From Sphaerisporangium corydalis (GTDB lineage Bacteria > Actinomycetota > Actinomycetes > Streptosporangiales > Streptosporangiaceae), in the NCBI RefSeq assembly GCF_025506355.1, contig NZ_JANZYP010000069.1, positions 1-56,883 on the forward strand: a stretch of 56,883 nucleotides of DNA. The letters run 5' to 3'. The position numbers were made by a program, and so were the translations under genes. Within the stretch, counting starts at the first letter, position 1. Each line of letters opens with the position of its first letter. Below are positions 14,887 through 25,559 of this stretch, piece after piece. The notes under the pieces were generated by a model, which was given only the letters and a program-made list of their open reading frames with translations, did not search any database and had not been told where the DNA came from.

Positions 14887-15651
14887 TCAGACCGGGGCGG
14901 GGAAGTGGCCGTCGGCGCGGATCAGTTCCCCGGTGACGTTGCCGTTGGCCGCCGAGCAGAGGAAGACCACCATGTTGGCCACCTCGGTCGCCGTGGTGGT
15001 CCGCCCGGTCGCGGCGGCCGCCTCGGCCTTGGCGATGATCTCCGGCGGCATCTGCCGGTCGCCGACCACGAAGCCCGACATGACGAGGTTGGTGAGGATC
15101 CCCGAGCGGGCCAGCTCGCGGGACATCGTCCGGGTCAGGCCGTGCAGCCCCGCCTTGGCGGTGGTGTACGGGGAGCTGCCGGGGAGGCCGTCCTCCACCA
15201 GCCCGGTGGAGATGTGCGCCACCCGCCCCCAGCCCCGCTCCCGCATGGGCGCCACCACGGCGCGGGTCAGGATGTACTGCCCCAGCAGGTTGGCCTCCAG
15301 CGACCGGCGCATCGCCTCGACGGGCGCGGTCTCGAAGAGCTCGCCGGGCGCGGGGAAGCCGGGCCAGGCGACCGCGTTGTTGACCAGCACGTCGACGCCG
15401 CCGAACGCGGCCGTCACGCTCGCGGCGGCCTGTTCGACCGAGTCCTGGTCGCCGAGGTCGAACCCGACGGTGACCGCGTCGCCGCCGGCCTTCTCGACCA
15501 GCGCGGCGGTCTCCTCGGCGCCGGCTTTGTCGCTGTGGTACCCGACCGCGACCCTGGCGCCCTCGGCGCCGAAGACGACCGCCGTGGCGCGCCCGATGTT
15601 GCTCGACGCGCCGGTGACAAGGACGCGCTTGTCCTTCAGTCCCAAGTCCAT
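14887..15651 (-). CDS. short-chain dehydrogenase/reductase (SDR)
   Basis: A 254-residue classical SDR: nucleotide-binding VLVTGASSNIGRATA, NNAVAWPGF in place of NNAG, catalytic Ser in HISTGLVEDG and Tyr/Lys in SPYTTAKAGLHGLTR. Probably NAD(P)H dependent; substrate unknown. ATG at 15651 has AAAGGGTGG upstream; the longer frame crosses a palindromic operator and was rejected. The gene stands alone, so its regulator is elsewhere. Confidence 0.9.
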   Translation of the reverse strand: MDLGLKDKRVLVTGASSNIGRATAVVFGAEGARVAVGYHSDKAGAEETAALVEKAGGDAVTVGFDLGDQDSVEQAAASVTAAFGGVDVLVNNAVAWPGFPAPGELFETAPVEAMRRSLEANLLGQYILTRAVVAPMRERGWGRVAHISTGLVEDGLPGSSPYTTAKAGLHGLTRTMSRELARSGILTNLVMSGFVVGDRQMPPEIIAKAEAAAATGRTTTATEVANMVVFLCSAANGNVTGELIRADGHFPAPV

Positions 15652-15663
15652 GATCCACCCTTT

Positions 15664-15700
15664 CGTTAGCTGGCTAACAGCATTGCCTAGCCAGCTAACG
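15664..15700. promoter_or_regulatory. perfect 13-bp-arm palindromic operator upstream of the SDR gene
   Basis: Arms CGTTAGCTGGCTA (15664-15676) and TAGCCAGCTAACG (15688-15700) are exact inverted repeats 11 bases apart. Each arm is itself nearly palindromic (GTTAGC-TG-GCTAAC), giving two overlapping half-operators. It lies 13 bases upstream of the SDR start, so bound protein would block transcription. TetR- or MarR-type binding is inferred. Confidence 0.75.
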
Positions 15701-15733
15701 ATGTCAACGGAACGCCAGGAAAGCCGAAAAAGG

Positions 15734-15766
15734 GGCGAGCCCCGGTCGAGATGACCGGGGCTCGCC
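15734..15766 (-). terminator. strong GC terminator hairpin
   Basis: Perfect 13-bp stem GGCGAGCCCCGGT / ACCGGGGCTCGCC with a 7-base loop, 15 bases past the stop of the secreted-protein gene. It separates that gene from the SDR promoter. Confidence 0.85.
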
Positions 15767-15781
15767 GTCACAGGGTCCGCC

Positions 15782-16948
15782 TCACTGGAGGGCGGAGTAG
15801 TTGAGCTGGAACGCGGGGTCGGCGAGCGCGTCGCCGTAGGCGTTGCTGCACTGGAACCGCACGGTACGGCGTCCGGAGCCCAGCACGGTGAAGTCGGCGG
15901 TCACCGCGCAGCGGGTGTCCGCGGAGCCGACGGGGATCACCGAGACCGTCGCCGCCCCGACCTGCCAGTCCTGGTTCTGGAGCTGCACCTCGAACTTGCC
16001 GGTGCCGGTGTGCTGCAGGGTCACCGACCCGGGCACCCCGTAGATGACGTTACGTACGACGTCGGCCGTCAGCGTCACCGGCGGGGTGCTCGCCGGCACC
16101 GTCACGAAGGAGGGCGCGGTCAGGTACGCGTGCGACAGCCTGCCCAGGCCCAGCGGGTTGGTCTCCTCGGCGAAGCTGAGGTCGAACGGGGTGTTGAGGA
16201 CGCCGACCCCGGGGACACCGCGGCAGATGACCCGGATCTTCTCCACCGTCCCGGCGGACTCGGTGGCGGTGGACAGGACCGCGCAGTTCACCGACTGCGC
16301 GGAGCCGACGGCCCCGACGTCCAGGGCGTGCGGACGGTCGCCCGCCTGCCTCGGGATCCGGATCTCGTAGTTCCCGGTCGCGGTCCGGGTGGAGGTGATG
16401 GTGCCGCTGAGGCTGGAGAACTGCGTGGCGGGCGTCGTCACGGTGCCGATCGGCGCGGTCGACTCCAACTGCATCCGGACGGTGCCGAGCGTGCCCGCGT
16501 CGGTGCCACCACGGGTGTAGGACGCGGTGAACGGCCGGTCGGTGAGCGCGCCGCCGAAGTCGTAGCAGTTGACGTTGAACGTGAGGTCGCCCGCGCCGTC
16601 TCCGACGGCCAGCGTGGACCGCTGGCAGTTGCCCCAGTCCCCGGCGTGCGCGATCGCGACGCCGGGGACCGATTCACCCAACGAGTATCCGGGGGCTAAA
16701 CCGGGGAACAGGACCTCGTACTTGCCGGTACCGAAGCGGTACACCGAGATGGCGCCGCCGGCGGTGCCGAACCCCGCGCCGCTCGGGAGCGTGGTCCACC
16801 CCGTCGCGTTGATGGTGACCGGGACGTTGACGTAGCCGGCCACGACCGTGGAGGCCGACGCGGGCGCCGTCATCGAGGGCAGGACCAGCGAGCCGACGGA
16901 CGCGGCCAGGACCCCGAGCGACGCGAGCGCGCGACGTAGAACAGACAT
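15782..16948 (-). CDS. secreted protein made of three related cysteine-pair repeats
   Basis: A 388-residue exported protein. The signal peptide (RR then a hydrophobic stretch to PASA) should be cut after residue 32. The mature part shows three related units of about 115 residues, each with G(T/A)GK/NY/FE(V/I), then a Cys, then a strand with a second Cys, and an ending such as GGALTDRPFTASY, VGVLNTPFDLSF or GDALADPAFQLNY. This suggests three beta-sandwich modules with one disulfide each. No known family recognised; a surface or matrix protein is likely. AAAGGAGAGAG precedes the ATG but is buried in an RNA hairpin. Confidence 0.8.
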   Translation of the reverse strand: MSVLRRALASLGVLAASVGSLVLPSMTAPASASTVVAGYVNVPVTINATGWTTLPSGAGFGTAGGAISVYRFGTGKYEVLFPGLAPGYSLGESVPGVAIAHAGDWGNCQRSTLAVGDGAGDLTFNVNCYDFGGALTDRPFTASYTRGGTDAGTLGTVRMQLESTAPIGTVTTPATQFSSLSGTITSTRTATGNYEIRIPRQAGDRPHALDVGAVGSAQSVNCAVLSTATESAGTVEKIRVICRGVPGVGVLNTPFDLSFAEETNPLGLGRLSHAYLTAPSFVTVPASTPPVTLTADVVRNVIYGVPGSVTLQHTGTGKFEVQLQNQDWQVGAATVSVIPVGSADTRCAVTADFTVLGSGRRTVRFQCSNAYGDALADPAFQLNYSALQ

Positions 16949-16951
16949 GAT

Positions 16952-16992
16952 CTCTCTCCTTTTGTAAGGCTGATTGCCTTTCAAGGAGAGAG
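16952..16992 (-). promoter_or_regulatory. leader hairpin sequestering the ribosome binding site
   Basis: In the mRNA, CTCTCTCCTT (16992-16983) is exactly complementary to AAGGAGAGAG (16961-16952), which is the ribosome binding site ending 3 bases before the ATG. A second stem, AAGGC / GCCTT, stacks inside with a 5-base loop. Total 15 bp with an asymmetric interior loop. This would hide the start site until opened by temperature, protein, ligand or an antisense RNA. Confidence 0.7.
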
Positions 16993-17138
16993 TGTGCGGA
17001 GCCGGAAATGGGCCGTCAACGCGGACGTCCTGCTCAAGGCACTAATACACACAGACACCGCGAATGACTGCACTCCCGGCCTCCAGTCACCCTGCCGGAC
17101 GCATTGACAGACCCAGACGACACCCACTCGGACGCGCG

Positions 17139-17172
17139 GACGGCGCCGCACCCAGGTGGGTACGGCGCCGTC
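17139..17172 (-). terminator. strong terminator of the etfBA transcript
   Basis: GACGGCGCCG / CGGCGCCGTC is a perfect 10-bp stem extended, after one mismatch, by ACCC / GGGT around a 4-base loop. It starts 34 bases after the etfA stop. The rest of 16993-17205 holds no gene. Confidence 0.85.
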
Positions 17173-17205
17173 GCCGAGCTCGCCTCAAGGACGCGCGAAG
17201 GATGC

Positions 17206-18159
17206 CTACTTGCGCTTCTCGACCTCGCCGGAGAGCTGCGGGACGATCTGGTTGAGGTCGCCCACCACGCCGAAGTCGGCCAGCTCGAAGATCGGCGCCT
17301 CGGGGTCCTTGTTGATCGCCACGATCGTCTTCGCGGTCTGCATGCCGGCCCGGTGCTGGATGGCCCCGGAGATGCCCGCCGCGATGTAGAGCTGCGGCGA
17401 GACGGTCTTGCCGGTCTGCCCCACCTGGAACTGGTGGGGGTACCACCCCGCGTCGGTCGCGGCACGCGAGGCGCCGACGGCCGCGCCGAGCGTGTCGGCC
17501 AGCTTCTCGATGATCGAGAAGTTCTCTGCCGAGCCGACCCCGCGCCCGCCGGAGACCACGATCGCGGCCTCGGTGAGCTCGGGACGGGCGCCCTTCTCCT
17601 GCTTGACGCGCTCGACGACCTTGGCGCCCTTGGCCGCGTCCGACAGCGACACCGTCACCTGCTCCTCGGCCGCCGCTCCCGTGGACGCCTCAAGGGGCGT
17701 GGAGTTCGGCCGTACCGTGACGATGGGAGTGCCCTTGACGACCTTGGACCGGACGTTGACGCCGCCGCCGAAGATGGACTGCTCGGCCACGAAGCCGTCG
17801 CCCAGGCCCACCGCGTCGGTGATCACGCCGGAGTCGGTCTTGATCGCGAGGCGCCCGGCGATCTCCTTGCTCTCCGGGGTCGCGGCCAGCAGGACCGCGG
17901 CCGGCGTGGCGGAGGAGACGAGCTGGGCGAGCAGCTCGGCCTTCGGCGCGACGACGTAGTCGGCGATCTCGGCGGAGTCGGCGACGTACACCTTCTCGGC
18001 GCCGTACTCCGCGAGCCTGGCCTTGGCGTCGGCGGAGTAGCCGGGACCGGCCCACACCGCCGACGGCGCGCCCAGCGAGCGGGCCAGCGTCAGCAGCTCC
18101 AGGGTGACCTTCTTGACCTCACCGTCGACGTGCTCGACGAGAACCAGAATCTCAGCCAT
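17206..18159 (-). CDS. etfA: electron transfer flavoprotein alpha subunit
   Basis: A 317-residue FAD-binding ETF subunit that passes electrons from acyl-CoA dehydrogenases to the quinone pool with EtfB. The FAD signature is in the C-terminal half: [78 protein letters not shown]. The start follows the etfB stop by 9 bases with GGGGGACC upstream, so the two form one operon. Confidence 0.97.
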   Translation of the reverse strand: MAEILVLVEHVDGEVKKVTLELLTLARSLGAPSAVWAGPGYSADAKARLAEYGAEKVYVADSAEIADYVVAPKAELLAQLVSSATPAAVLLAATPESKEIAGRLAIKTDSGVITDAVGLGDGFVAEQSIFGGGVNVRSKVVKGTPIVTVRPNSTPLEASTGAAAEEQVTVSLSDAAKGAKVVERVKQEKGARPELTEAAIVVSGGRGVGSAENFSIIEKLADTLGAAVGASRAATDAGWYPHQFQVGQTGKTVSPQLYIAAGISGAIQHRAGMQTAKTIVAINKDPEAPIFELADFGVVGDLNQIVPQLSGEVEKRK

Positions 18160-18168
18160 CGGTCCCCC

Positions 18169-18948
18169 TTAGATGAACTTCTTCGACGCGAGGAAGTCGG
18201 CGGCCTTGGTGCCGCCGTCGCCCTCGTCCTTGACGATGGTGCCGGCCGCGCGCGGCGGGGCGACGGAGAACTCCGCCACCTCGCTCCACTTGCCTTCGAG
18301 GCCGATCTGGGTGGCGTCGATCTCGGCGTCGGCGACCCCGAAGGTCTGCACCGGCTTCTTCTTCGCGGCCATGATGCCCTTGAAGGACGGGTAGCGCGGG
18401 TCGTTGATCTTCTCCACGACGGAGACGACCGCCGGCAGCGTGGCCTCGACCTTGTCGTAGCCGTAGTCGGTGACGCGCTCGACGGTGATGGCGGTCCCGT
18501 CGATGTCGACCTTGCGGGCCAGCGTGAGCTGGGGCGTGCCGAGGCGCTCGGCCAGCATGGCGGCGAGCACGCCGGTGCGCGCGTCGGTGGACTCCGAGCC
18601 GAGGATGACCAGGTCGAACCCGATCTTCTTCAGCGTCTGGGCCAGGGCGTAGGAGGTGGACAGCGCGTCCGAGCCGTGCAGGGCGTCGTCGATCAGGTGG
18701 ACGGCCTTGTCGGCGCCCATGGCCAGGGCCTTGCGGATCGTGTCGGAGGCCTTGCTCGGGCCCATGGTGAGGACGGTCACCTCGCCTCCGTGGGCCTCCT
18801 TGATCTTCAGCGCCTCTTCGACGGCGTATTCGCACAGCTCGTTGATGACGCCGTCCGCGGCGTCACGGTCGAGCGTGTTGTCCTTGGAACTCAGCTTGCG
18901 CTCGGTCGCCGTGTCGGGGACCTGCTTCACGCAGACGACGATGTTCAT
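18169..18948 (-). CDS. etfB: electron transfer flavoprotein beta subunit
   Basis: A 259-residue ETF beta subunit: MNIVVCVKQVPDTATERKL, INELCEYAVEEALKIKEAHG, DLVILGSESTDARTGVLAAM and ERLGTPQLTLARKVDID. Binds AMP and the dehydrogenase partner. The ATG at 18948 is the family start; an upstream in-frame extension rich in Arg/Pro is not protein-like. It precedes etfA by 9 bases. Confidence 0.97.
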   Translation of the reverse strand: MNIVVCVKQVPDTATERKLSSKDNTLDRDAADGVINELCEYAVEEALKIKEAHGGEVTVLTMGPSKASDTIRKALAMGADKAVHLIDDALHGSDALSTSYALAQTLKKIGFDLVILGSESTDARTGVLAAMLAERLGTPQLTLARKVDIDGTAITVERVTDYGYDKVEATLPAVVSVVEKINDPRYPSFKGIMAAKKKPVQTFGVADAEIDATQIGLEGKWSEVAEFSVAPPRAAGTIVKDEGDGGTKAADFLASKKFI

Positions 18949-19261
18949 GGCCGGTGGCCGACCTCCCGTTTCACAGGCGCCGCCACATCGCTGGGGCCGG
19001 CGCCGATTCCTCGGCACGTGCGCGCAGGGGTACGCGCACGTCGTACGGACCGCTCCGGTGACCGGCACCGGGAGCCGCCTTCAGACTGTCATGCGCCCTT
19101 CGACGCCCTGACAGCGGGTGGGTGAGGACGATCTCCGTGTCGACGGCCTCGTCCCTCCCCCCACATTATGTTACCCGCTAGTAGCTTAGGCGCAAACCCG
19201 CAGCGTAAGCTCCCCGCGGCCTTCCTTCCCACCCTACCGAACTTTATTCCAGTAGCGGTCA
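18949..19261. other. etfB upstream region
   Basis: No gene. It should contain the etfBA promoter; part around 19165-19195 is AT-richer than its surroundings. An imperfect dyad AGCTTA / TAAGCT (19183-19188, 19206-19211) and CTGTCA / TGACAG arms near 19086-19114 are the only structures I see. Confidence 0.4.
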
Positions 19262-20485
19262 TCAGCTCGCGACGGCGACCATCACCAGCACCACCAGCAC
19301 CGTCGCCAGGGCCAGCAGCAGCGTGCCCGGGCTGAACACCGCGACCAGCGCCGCGTACAGCCCGACGCTGCCCACCCCGCCCGCCAGGTCGAACACCACC
19401 CGCGCCCGCGCCCTGGCCGCGACGCCCAGGCCCGCGTCGACCAGCACCCCGACCCCGTACGCGGCCAGGACCAGCAGCGACATCTCCGGGATGTACTGGC
19501 GCACGGCGGCGGCGACCAGGCCGGCGACCACGCCCGTGCCCACCACCCAGCGCTTGCGCACCTTCTCGCGGTGGCGCTCGCGCGCGTCGTCCACGGCGCC
19601 GGCCAGGGCCCGCTTGCCGGGCCGCCACTGCTCGGTGGGCGGCTCCGAGAGGTCCGCGGCCCTGCGCCGCGCGTGCGGCACCATCGCCGGGGGGACAGAG
19701 GCGCCGAGCCGCACGCAGATCTGCTCCGCCGTGGGCCGGCCCGCGGGTCCGGTCCGCAGGCACTCGTCCAGCAGCGGCATCAGCCACGCGGGCACGTCGG
19801 CGAGGTCCGGCTCCTGGTGCACGACGCGGTACGCCACCGCGGGCGCCGGGCCCGTGCCGTACGGCGGCCGTCCCGAGGCGGCGTAGGCCATGGTGGCGCC
19901 CCAGGCGAACACGTCGGCCGCCGGGCTCGCCTCCCCGCCCTGCAGCACCTCCGGCGCCAGGTACCCCGGGGTGCCGAGCACGGCGTTGGACGCCGTCACC
20001 GCCGCCGAGTCCAGGGCCAGCGCGATGCCGAAGTCGATGAGGTACGGCTCGCCGTCGCTGAGGATGACGTTGGCCGGCTTCAGGTCGCGGTGGACGATGC
20101 CGGCGCCGTGGATGGACGCCAGCGCCTCGGCGAGCCCGCGCGCCAGGCGCGTCAGCTCCTCGCCGCGCAGCGGCCCGCCGGTGGCGAGGACGACCCCGAG
20201 CGGGCGGCCCTGGACGTACCGCGTGACCAGGTAGGGCCGGGTGCCGGTCAGGGAGGCGTCCAGCACCTCGGCGATGTGCGGCCCGCGCACGCGGCGCATG
20301 GTCTCCACCTCGCGGGCCAGCCGGGCGAGCGCGACCTCGTCCGCCGCGACGTGCGGATGCAGCACCTTCACCGCGACGGTGTGACCGTCGGGGTCGAGCG
20401 CGAGGTGGACCTCGCCGAAACCGCCCGCCCCCAGCCGGGAGAGCAGGCGGTAGGGCCCGAGCTGACCAGCCGTCGGCACGCTCAT
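19262..20485 (-). CDS. membrane-anchored Ser/Thr protein kinase (third of tandem set)
   Basis: A 407-residue Hanks-type kinase. N-terminal kinase domain (about 10-265): LGAGGFGEVHLALD, VAVKVLH Lys, catalytic loop HRDLKPANV, DFGIA, GTPGYLAPEV. The C-terminal 110 residues form 4-5 membrane segments (VVGTGVVAGLVAAAV, EMSLLVLAAYGVGVLVDAGL, VGLYAALVAVFSPGTLLLAL) and no PASTA sensor. ATG at 20485 was chosen for the AAGGAG upstream. It lies 72 bases downstream of the second kinase and is probably co-transcribed. Confidence 0.92.
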   Translation of the reverse strand: MSVPTAGQLGPYRLLSRLGAGGFGEVHLALDPDGHTVAVKVLHPHVAADEVALARLAREVETMRRVRGPHIAEVLDASLTGTRPYLVTRYVQGRPLGVVLATGGPLRGEELTRLARGLAEALASIHGAGIVHRDLKPANVILSDGEPYLIDFGIALALDSAAVTASNAVLGTPGYLAPEVLQGGEASPAADVFAWGATMAYAASGRPPYGTGPAPAVAYRVVHQEPDLADVPAWLMPLLDECLRTGPAGRPTAEQICVRLGASVPPAMVPHARRRAADLSEPPTEQWRPGKRALAGAVDDARERHREKVRKRWVVGTGVVAGLVAAAVRQYIPEMSLLVLAAYGVGVLVDAGLGVAARARARVVFDLAGGVGSVGLYAALVAVFSPGTLLLALATVLVVLVMVAVAS

Positions 20486-20557
20486 GAGACTCCTTCCGGC
20501 CACCGCCGACTCCATGGTGCCACTCCGGAGCCCGTCATCCCCGGGACGCTCCGGTGG

Positions 20558-22611
20558 TCATCGCCCCCAGAACGCGAGGAACCCCAGGCCGAGGTTCTCC
20601 ATCAGGTCCTTGATCAGCCCGCCGATGAGACCCGTGGCGCTGCTGCGCGCGTGCTCGCTCAGGCTGTCGATCGCCTTGGACGGCGCCTGCCAGGGGACCC
20701 ACGACGGGGACGCGGAGATCGCGGTCACCACGGCGAAGAACGCCAGCGTGCCGACGATGATCGTCACGATCATGCCCGCCCCGGGGCTGCGGATCACCGC
20801 CGTGAGGGTGCGCGCGACCGCCTTGCGCGGCGCGCCGCCGCCCGGCAGCAGGAACAGGCCGCCGACGAACGCGGCCATCCCCCACGCGGCGGCGTCGTTG
20901 GTGTGCAGCCCGCCGAGGAAGTGCAGCCCGCCCCAGACGCACAGCGCGAACATCACCGCCAGCGGCGTGACCACGACCGTCATGAGGGCGGCCTTGATCA
21001 GCGCCCATGGGGTGCCGAGCACCAGGAGCAGGGGGTCGCTCGCGCTGCCGCCCCGGACCGAGCGGCGCTCGGCGAGATCGCCCCAGAGGTACTCGCCGAC
21101 GCGCAGGCACAGGACGACGACCACCATGATGATGCCGACCAGCACCGGGAGCATCCGCGCGCCCGCGACCGCCACGGCCAGCAGCAGCAACGCGAGCAGC
21201 GGGTGCCCGGCGCGGTACGGCGGCTTGTCGGGCTCGCGCTCGGGAGCGTAGGGCCCGCGTCCCTGGCCGGGCGCGTTCGGGCCGCGTCCCTGCTCGGGGG
21301 CGTGCGGCCGGGCGTTGACCGGCGGGGGCGCCGCGCCCTGGGAGGGCCCCATGGGAGGCGGCGGCGGGTATCCGGCGACCCGCTGGTCCACGTACGGCGC
21401 CGGAGCGTACGCCCCGGGAGGCCCGTACGGCGCGGGCGGGTAGGCGGGCGGCGGCGCGAACCCCGGGGAGCGCGCGGGCGCGGCGGCCGCGCCCGGCGGC
21501 GGGGCGTCGGCGCGGTTGCCGCGCCTGCGTTCGGGCTCGGCGTACCGCACCGGCGGCAGCAGGTCGGAGTAGCTGTCCTCGGAGGCCGGCTTGGTGCGCT
21601 TGGTCGGCGCGGACTCGTCCAGGCCGGCCGGCGAGCCGTTCAGCACGTGGGTGCGGTCGGGGACGCCGCCGTTCAGCACGGGGGTGATGTCAGGACCGCC
21701 GCCGCCGAGCACGCGCGTGCCGTCGGGGACGCGCCCGTTGCTCTCGGCGGCGTCGAGCCTGCGCGTGCGGCCGTCCAGGACCGGGGACTCCCGGAAGGAG
21801 GTCATGCTCGGGTCCAGGGAGCGGGCCATGGCCAGCAGGCCCTGGGCGGTCGGCCGGCCGCCCGGGTTCACGTCGAACGCGGCGCGCAGCCAGCCCCGCA
21901 GCCACGCGGGCGCCTGGTCGACGTTGGCCCGGCCCTCCATGATGTTGTAGCAGACCGCCTCGAACGAGCCGGACCCGAACGGCGGCTTGGCCGTGGCGCC
22001 GAAGAAGACGGTGGCGGCCAGCGCGTGGACGTCGGCCGCCTGGGTGATCTCGTCGTCCCTGATGATCTCGGGCGCGAGGTAGCCGGGGGTGCCGACGAAC
22101 ATGCCGGTCTGGGTGAGCCGGGTCGCGTTGACCAGGTGGGCGATGCCGAAGTCGATGACCAGCGGGTCGCCGTTGACCAGCATGACGTTGGCCGGCTTGA
22201 AGTCGCGGTGGATCACGTCGGCGGCGTGGATCGCGATCAGCGCCTCCGACAGGCCCCGCGCCAGCCGCACGACCTCGTGCCCGGACAGCGGGCCGTCGGC
22301 CAGGACGGTCTCCTCCAGGGTGCGCCCGGGCGCGAACCTCGTCACGATGTACGGCGTGACGCCGGTGAGCTCGGCGTCCAGCACCTCGGCGACGCGCGGG
22401 CTGCGCACCCGGCGCATGGTCTCGACCTCGCGGGTCAGCCGGTCGCGGGCCTTGAGGTCGGCCGCGACGTGCGGGTGGAGGACCTTGACCGCGACCTCCC
22501 TGCCCTCCTGGTCGAGACCGAGGTGGACGACACCCATCCCGCCCTCGCCGAGCCGGCGCAGCAGCCGGTAGGGGCCGAGTCTTTCCAGCGTCTCCGGCAC
22601 CTTTTCCCCTG

Positions 22612-22615
<4 letters not shown>
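20558..22615 (-). CDS. membrane-anchored Ser/Thr protein kinase (second of tandem set)
   Basis: A 685-residue kinase: LGEGGMGVVHLGLD, VAVKVLH, HRDFKPANVMLVNG, DFGIAH, GTPGYLAPEI within the first 270 residues; then a long Pro/Gly/Ala linker (about 330-520) and about five membrane segments with an amphipathic C-terminal tail. No extracellular PASTA repeats. The ATG overlaps the TGA of the upstream kinase gene by 4 bases (ATGA), with GGAAGGCGGG upstream, so the two proteins are translationally coupled and probably act together. Confidence 0.93.
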
Positions 22616-24783
<2,168 letters not shown>

Positions 24784-25031
24784 CTGATCTCCGGCGATGC
24801 CCCGGCATGGGTATCCGGTAGGAAGCGCCTTGCTCCAATTGTCACATTTCGCTTACTCTGCGCAATGCCCGCGCCGAAAGCGCTCGCGGGCACATGGGGG
24901 CGTGGCTCACGCACCATACTGACTTAAACCCCGCCCATGAGTTGCACCAAGAGGCCACATTCCCGGTAGTACAACGGATGAACCGGCCCCAAGGGTTTCC
25001 CATATCCGGAAAGTCTTAGAGTGCGGACGGC
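24784..25031. other. intergenic region upstream of the kinase genes
   Basis: No gene or tRNA seen. It separates the end of the YbaK gene (25032, minus) from the kinase start and should hold the kinase promoter. A GC hairpin TGCCCGCG ... CGCGGGCA flanks 24865-24892. Confidence 0.4.
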
Positions 25032-25556
25032 TCACTGCGCGAGAGACAGCACTTCAGCGGCCCTCAGACGGGACAGGCTCTCGCCGGCCAGCGCCAACTT
25101 GGAGCCCCTGATTCCGCTCCCGATGACGACGTACGGCTGCCGCGCGACCGCCGCGTCCACCAGCACCGGCCACCCGTCGGGCAGGCCGATCGGGGTGATG
25201 CCGCCGAACTCCATGCCCGTCATCTCGACGGCGTCCGCCTGCGGGGCGAAGGACGTCTTGCGGGCGTCCAGGTGCCTGCGGATCACCCCGTTGAGGTCGG
25301 CCCGCGTCGTGGCGAGCACCATGACGGCCGCGTAGCGGGTCTCGCCGCCGCGCTTGGCCGCCACGATCACGCAGTTGGCCGACTCCTCCAGCCCCACGCC
25401 GTACCGCTCGCAGAACGCGGCGGTGTCGGCCAGCGCCGGGTCGATCGGCGCCACCGCGATCTCCTCGGTCATGTCCGCGATCGCGCGGGCCACCGGGACG
25501 GCGAGCAGGCCGGGCCGTTCCCCGGCGGGCACCCATTCGAGCGTGCCCAGCTTCAT
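25032..25556 (-). CDS. YbaK/EbsC-like aminoacyl-tRNA deacylase
   Basis: A 174-residue YbaK/ProX-type domain: ESANCVIVAAKRGGETRYAA, the conserved Lys-containing ARKTSFAPQ, AVEMTGMEFGGITPIGLP and YVVIGSGIRGSKL. These enzymes hydrolyse mischarged tRNA (Ala- or Cys-tRNA Pro) or related aminoacyl esters in trans. AAGGAGGGGTGACCC precedes the ATG, which stands 3 bases after the oxidase stop: last gene of a five-gene operon with PP-loop enzyme, D-aminopeptidase and amine oxidase. Confidence 0.88.
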   Translation of the reverse strand: MKLGTLEWVPAGERPGLLAVPVARAIADMTEEIAVAPIDPALADTAAFCERYGVGLEESANCVIVAAKRGGETRYAAVMVLATTRADLNGVIRRHLDARKTSFAPQADAVEMTGMEFGGITPIGLPDGWPVLVDAAVARQPYVVIGSGIRGSKLALAGESLSRLRAAEVLSLAQ

Positions 25557-25559
25557 GGG

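Noticed and set aside
24784-25031. tRNA gene
   Set aside because: No acceptor/anticodon stem set could be folded; no CCA-proximal pairing found here or in other gaps.
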